Source: Bryobacterales bacterium
GTDB taxonomy: Bacteria > Acidobacteriota > Terriglobia > Bryobacterales > Bryobacteraceae
Direction: 5' to 3'
DNA length: 43,290 nucleotides
Assembly: GCA_003164035.1 (NCBI GenBank)
Contig: PLRS01000029.1
Coordinates: 1 to 43,290, forward strand
In this document: positions 41,941 through 43,290 of the stretch, piece after piece
Layout: every line of letters starts with the position of its first letter
Position numbering within the stretch: the first letter of the stretch is position 1
The notes under the pieces: generated by a model
What the model saw: the letters and a program-made list of their open reading frames with translations, nothing else
What the model was told of the DNA's origin: nothing
Databases searched by the model: none
Program-made: the position numbers and the translations under genes

Positions 41941-42639
41941 GTGGTACTGGTAGACACGCGGAACCCTTTGAATATCGGGGCCGCGGCGCGTGCCATGGCC
42001 AATTTCGGCTTCGAGCGGCTGCGGGTGGTGAACCCCTACGACGTGGCGTTTCGGGAGGCACGGTCGGCGGTCGGGGCGGCGCCGCTATTGGCGCGGGCGG
42101 AGGAGTTCGGGTGCGTGGCGGATGCGGTGGGGGATGCGAGCCTGGTCGTCGGAACGACTTCCGTGGGGAATAGACACCCGCGGCTTCCCGTGCGGCGATT
42201 GGAGTTCGGAGCGCGGCTGATCGGCCGGCGGCTGGCGGCGCGACCCGTGGCGCTGCTGTTCGGGTCGGAGAAATTCGGCCTTTCGAACGAAGATATGGCC
42301 CACTGCCACTGGCTGATGCGCATCCCGACCGTGGACCGGGACCTTTCCATGAACCTGGGACAGGCGGTGGCGCTATGCCTTTACGAACTGGCGCGCGACC
42401 CGGAGGCGGCCGCGGGAGCGCCGGAGCGCGTGTCGCCGGCGGCTGCGGGCGAAAACGAGCAAATCACCAGGCTGTTTGTCGAGGCGCTGTCCGTAAGCGG
42501 TTACATCCAACCGCTCACCGCGGCATCCACCGAGGACAAAGTGCGGCGGTTGGTGCGCCGGCTGAAAATTTCAAAAAAAGATGCGCCGGTGGTGCTGGGC
42601 ATGCTGCGCCAGATATTGTGGAAACTGGGCGGCCAGTAG
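41941..42639 (+). CDS. trmJ: TrmJ-type SPOUT RNA methyltransferase
   Basis: 232 residues. SPOUT fold: VLVDTRNPLNIGAAARAMAN (motif 1), ALLFGSEKFGLSNEDMAHCH (motif 2) and IPTVDRDLSMNLGQAVALCL (motif 3, forming the AdoMet knot). The C-terminal extension fits TrmJ, which methylates the ribose of position 32 in some tRNAs. The start is uncertain: GTG at 41941 is the first usual start after an in-frame stop at 41905, yet codons before it (WKQQLRVVLVD) also look family-like, so a rarer start codon could be used. Confidence 0.85.
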   Translation: MVLVDTRNPLNIGAAARAMANFGFERLRVVNPYDVAFREARSAVGAAPLLARAEEFGCVADAVGDASLVVGTTSVGNRHPRLPVRRLEFGARLIGRRLAARPVALLFGSEKFGLSNEDMAHCHWLMRIPTVDRDLSMNLGQAVALCLYELARDPEAAAGAPERVSPAAAGENEQITRLFVEALSVSGYIQPLTAASTEDKVRRLVRRLKISKKDAPVVLGMLRQILWKLGGQ

Positions 42640-42750
42640 CGCCGGCGATCTTGTCGCCGGTGTCCTTTGGCTCCCCGTGAAGCAGGCGTTTTCGCCCTCT
42701 AGTGAGAGTTATCTCCGTTCGAGACATGAATCGAAGATAAAGGGAGGCCT

Positions 42751-43032
42751 ATGCCAGTCACGAAAAAGAAAGCGGCGCCTGAATTTCGATCCGAAGACGA
42801 GGAGCGCGAATTCTGGGCCGGACACGATTCGACGGAGTACATCGATTGGCGCGCAGCCGGGCGTCGCCAGTTCCCGAACCTGAAGCCGACCCTCCGCACC
42901 ATTTCGTTGCGGCTTCCGGTTTCCATGATCGAGGATCTCAAGATCCTGGCCAACAAGCGAGACATACCCTATCAGTCCCTGCTAAAGGTGTTCCTCGCCG
43001 AGAGACTGGAGAAGGAGCGGCGGCGGGCGTAG
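42751..43032 (+). CDS. Orphan CopG/BrnA-type antitoxin
   Basis: 93 residues: an N-terminal arm with EDEEREFWAGHDSTEYIDW, which is typical of toxin-binding CopG antitoxins, and a C-terminal ribbon-helix-helix (TISLRLPVSMIEDLKILANK). GGAGG precedes the ATG by 5 bases. The usual BrnT-like toxin gene should lie just upstream, but the 111 bases between trmJ and this gene are too short and show none. So it is a solitary antitoxin in this window. Confidence 0.8.
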   Translation: MPVTKKKAAPEFRSEDEEREFWAGHDSTEYIDWRAAGRRQFPNLKPTLRTISLRLPVSMIEDLKILANKRDIPYQSLLKVFLAERLEKERRRA

Positions 43033-43154
43033 CCGGGCAGCGCTCCTTCCATTCAGCCGGCCGCTGTTTGTGGTTAGTCTTCGGACTTTACGGAGTCGGC
43101 TACGGGTTGTTCGGCAGTCGGCTCCGCACGGAGCGTTTTGGGCAAGGCGATATT

Positions 43155-43290
43155 ATGGATTGTGCGCGATCGCATTCCGTGGTGCCTCTGGGGTTTGGTC
43201 TGCCTGCACTTCAGTTGGCGAGCATTTCGAAGCGGCTTCGACGCTTAGTGCTCGCGTTTGGAATTACGGTGACGTATTTGGTGGGACAGG
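43155..43290 (+). CDS. Possible 5' end of a membrane protein (cut by window edge)
   Basis: An ATG with AAGGCG upstream opens 45 codons to the window end, including LVLAFGITVTYLVGQ, which could be a membrane helix. The segment before it (43033-43154) shows no gene. Weak: no family recognised. Confidence 0.25.
   Translation, partial: MDCARSHSVVPLGFGLPALQLASISKRLRRLVLAFGITVTYLVGQ

Overview
The window looks like a chromosomal piece of a GC-rich, free-living Acidobacteriota bacterium, most likely of the Bryobacterales/Solibacteraceae type. This is inferred from the gene families and not from any marker gene: many twin-arginine-exported oxidoreductases, a ThuA / Gfo-Idh-MocA / DUF6807 sugar set, a PQQ dehydrogenase with an inserted heme domain, a PEP-CTERM protein, a YncE-phosphoesterase fusion and several broken toxin-antitoxin pairs. 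No rRNA, tRNA, insertion sequence or CRISPR array was seen.

Layout. 1-109 is the cut 5' end of a minus-strand gene. 346-12784 is an accessory catabolic region: FAD oxidoreductase, PQQ/cytochrome c dehydrogenase, URO-D-like protein, SDR, two Gfo/Idh/MocA oxidoreductases, a ThuA-like protein, a DUF6807 protein and an MFS carrier. Many of these carry export signals, which suggests periplasmic oxidation and breakdown of plant- or polysaccharide-derived sugars followed by uptake. 12955-20869 is a scarred region: a toxin-first HigBA-like pair, a phosphodiesterase pseudogene, an S9 peptidase, an M23 peptidase, hicBA, a gene broken by one extra G, a duplicated tail of the M23 gene, a decayed antitoxin/PIN pair and an exported esterase. 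20875-26517 holds an orphan Cas6-like RAMP protein, divergent csp and infA, an unusual ClpB-type AAA+ ATPase fused to a response-regulator receiver, a penicillin-binding transpeptidase and a zinc alcohol dehydrogenase. 26603-31326 holds a PEP-CTERM protein, a GAF-sigma54 activator with a variant GAFTGA loop, a HAD hydrolase and a molybdopterin-binding-like protein. 31570-33976 is a tightly overlapping argC-argB-argA operon with two ArgR-like boxes at its start. 34198-43032 holds an SH3-like protein, the YncE-phosphoesterase fusion, a cytochrome oxidase subunit III, a 7Fe ferredoxin, galU, serS, a small zinc-ribbon-like protein, a TrmJ-type methyltransferase and an orphan CopG-type antitoxin.

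The gaps are not plain spacers. One family of about 132-bp palindromic elements (two full copies, three partial) and a second class of packed hairpin cassettes (at least four arrays) fill most of the longer intergenic regions. With the AAA+-receiver fusion, the orphan Cas6, and the island between two copies of the M23 gene tail, these are the best leads for something undescribed.
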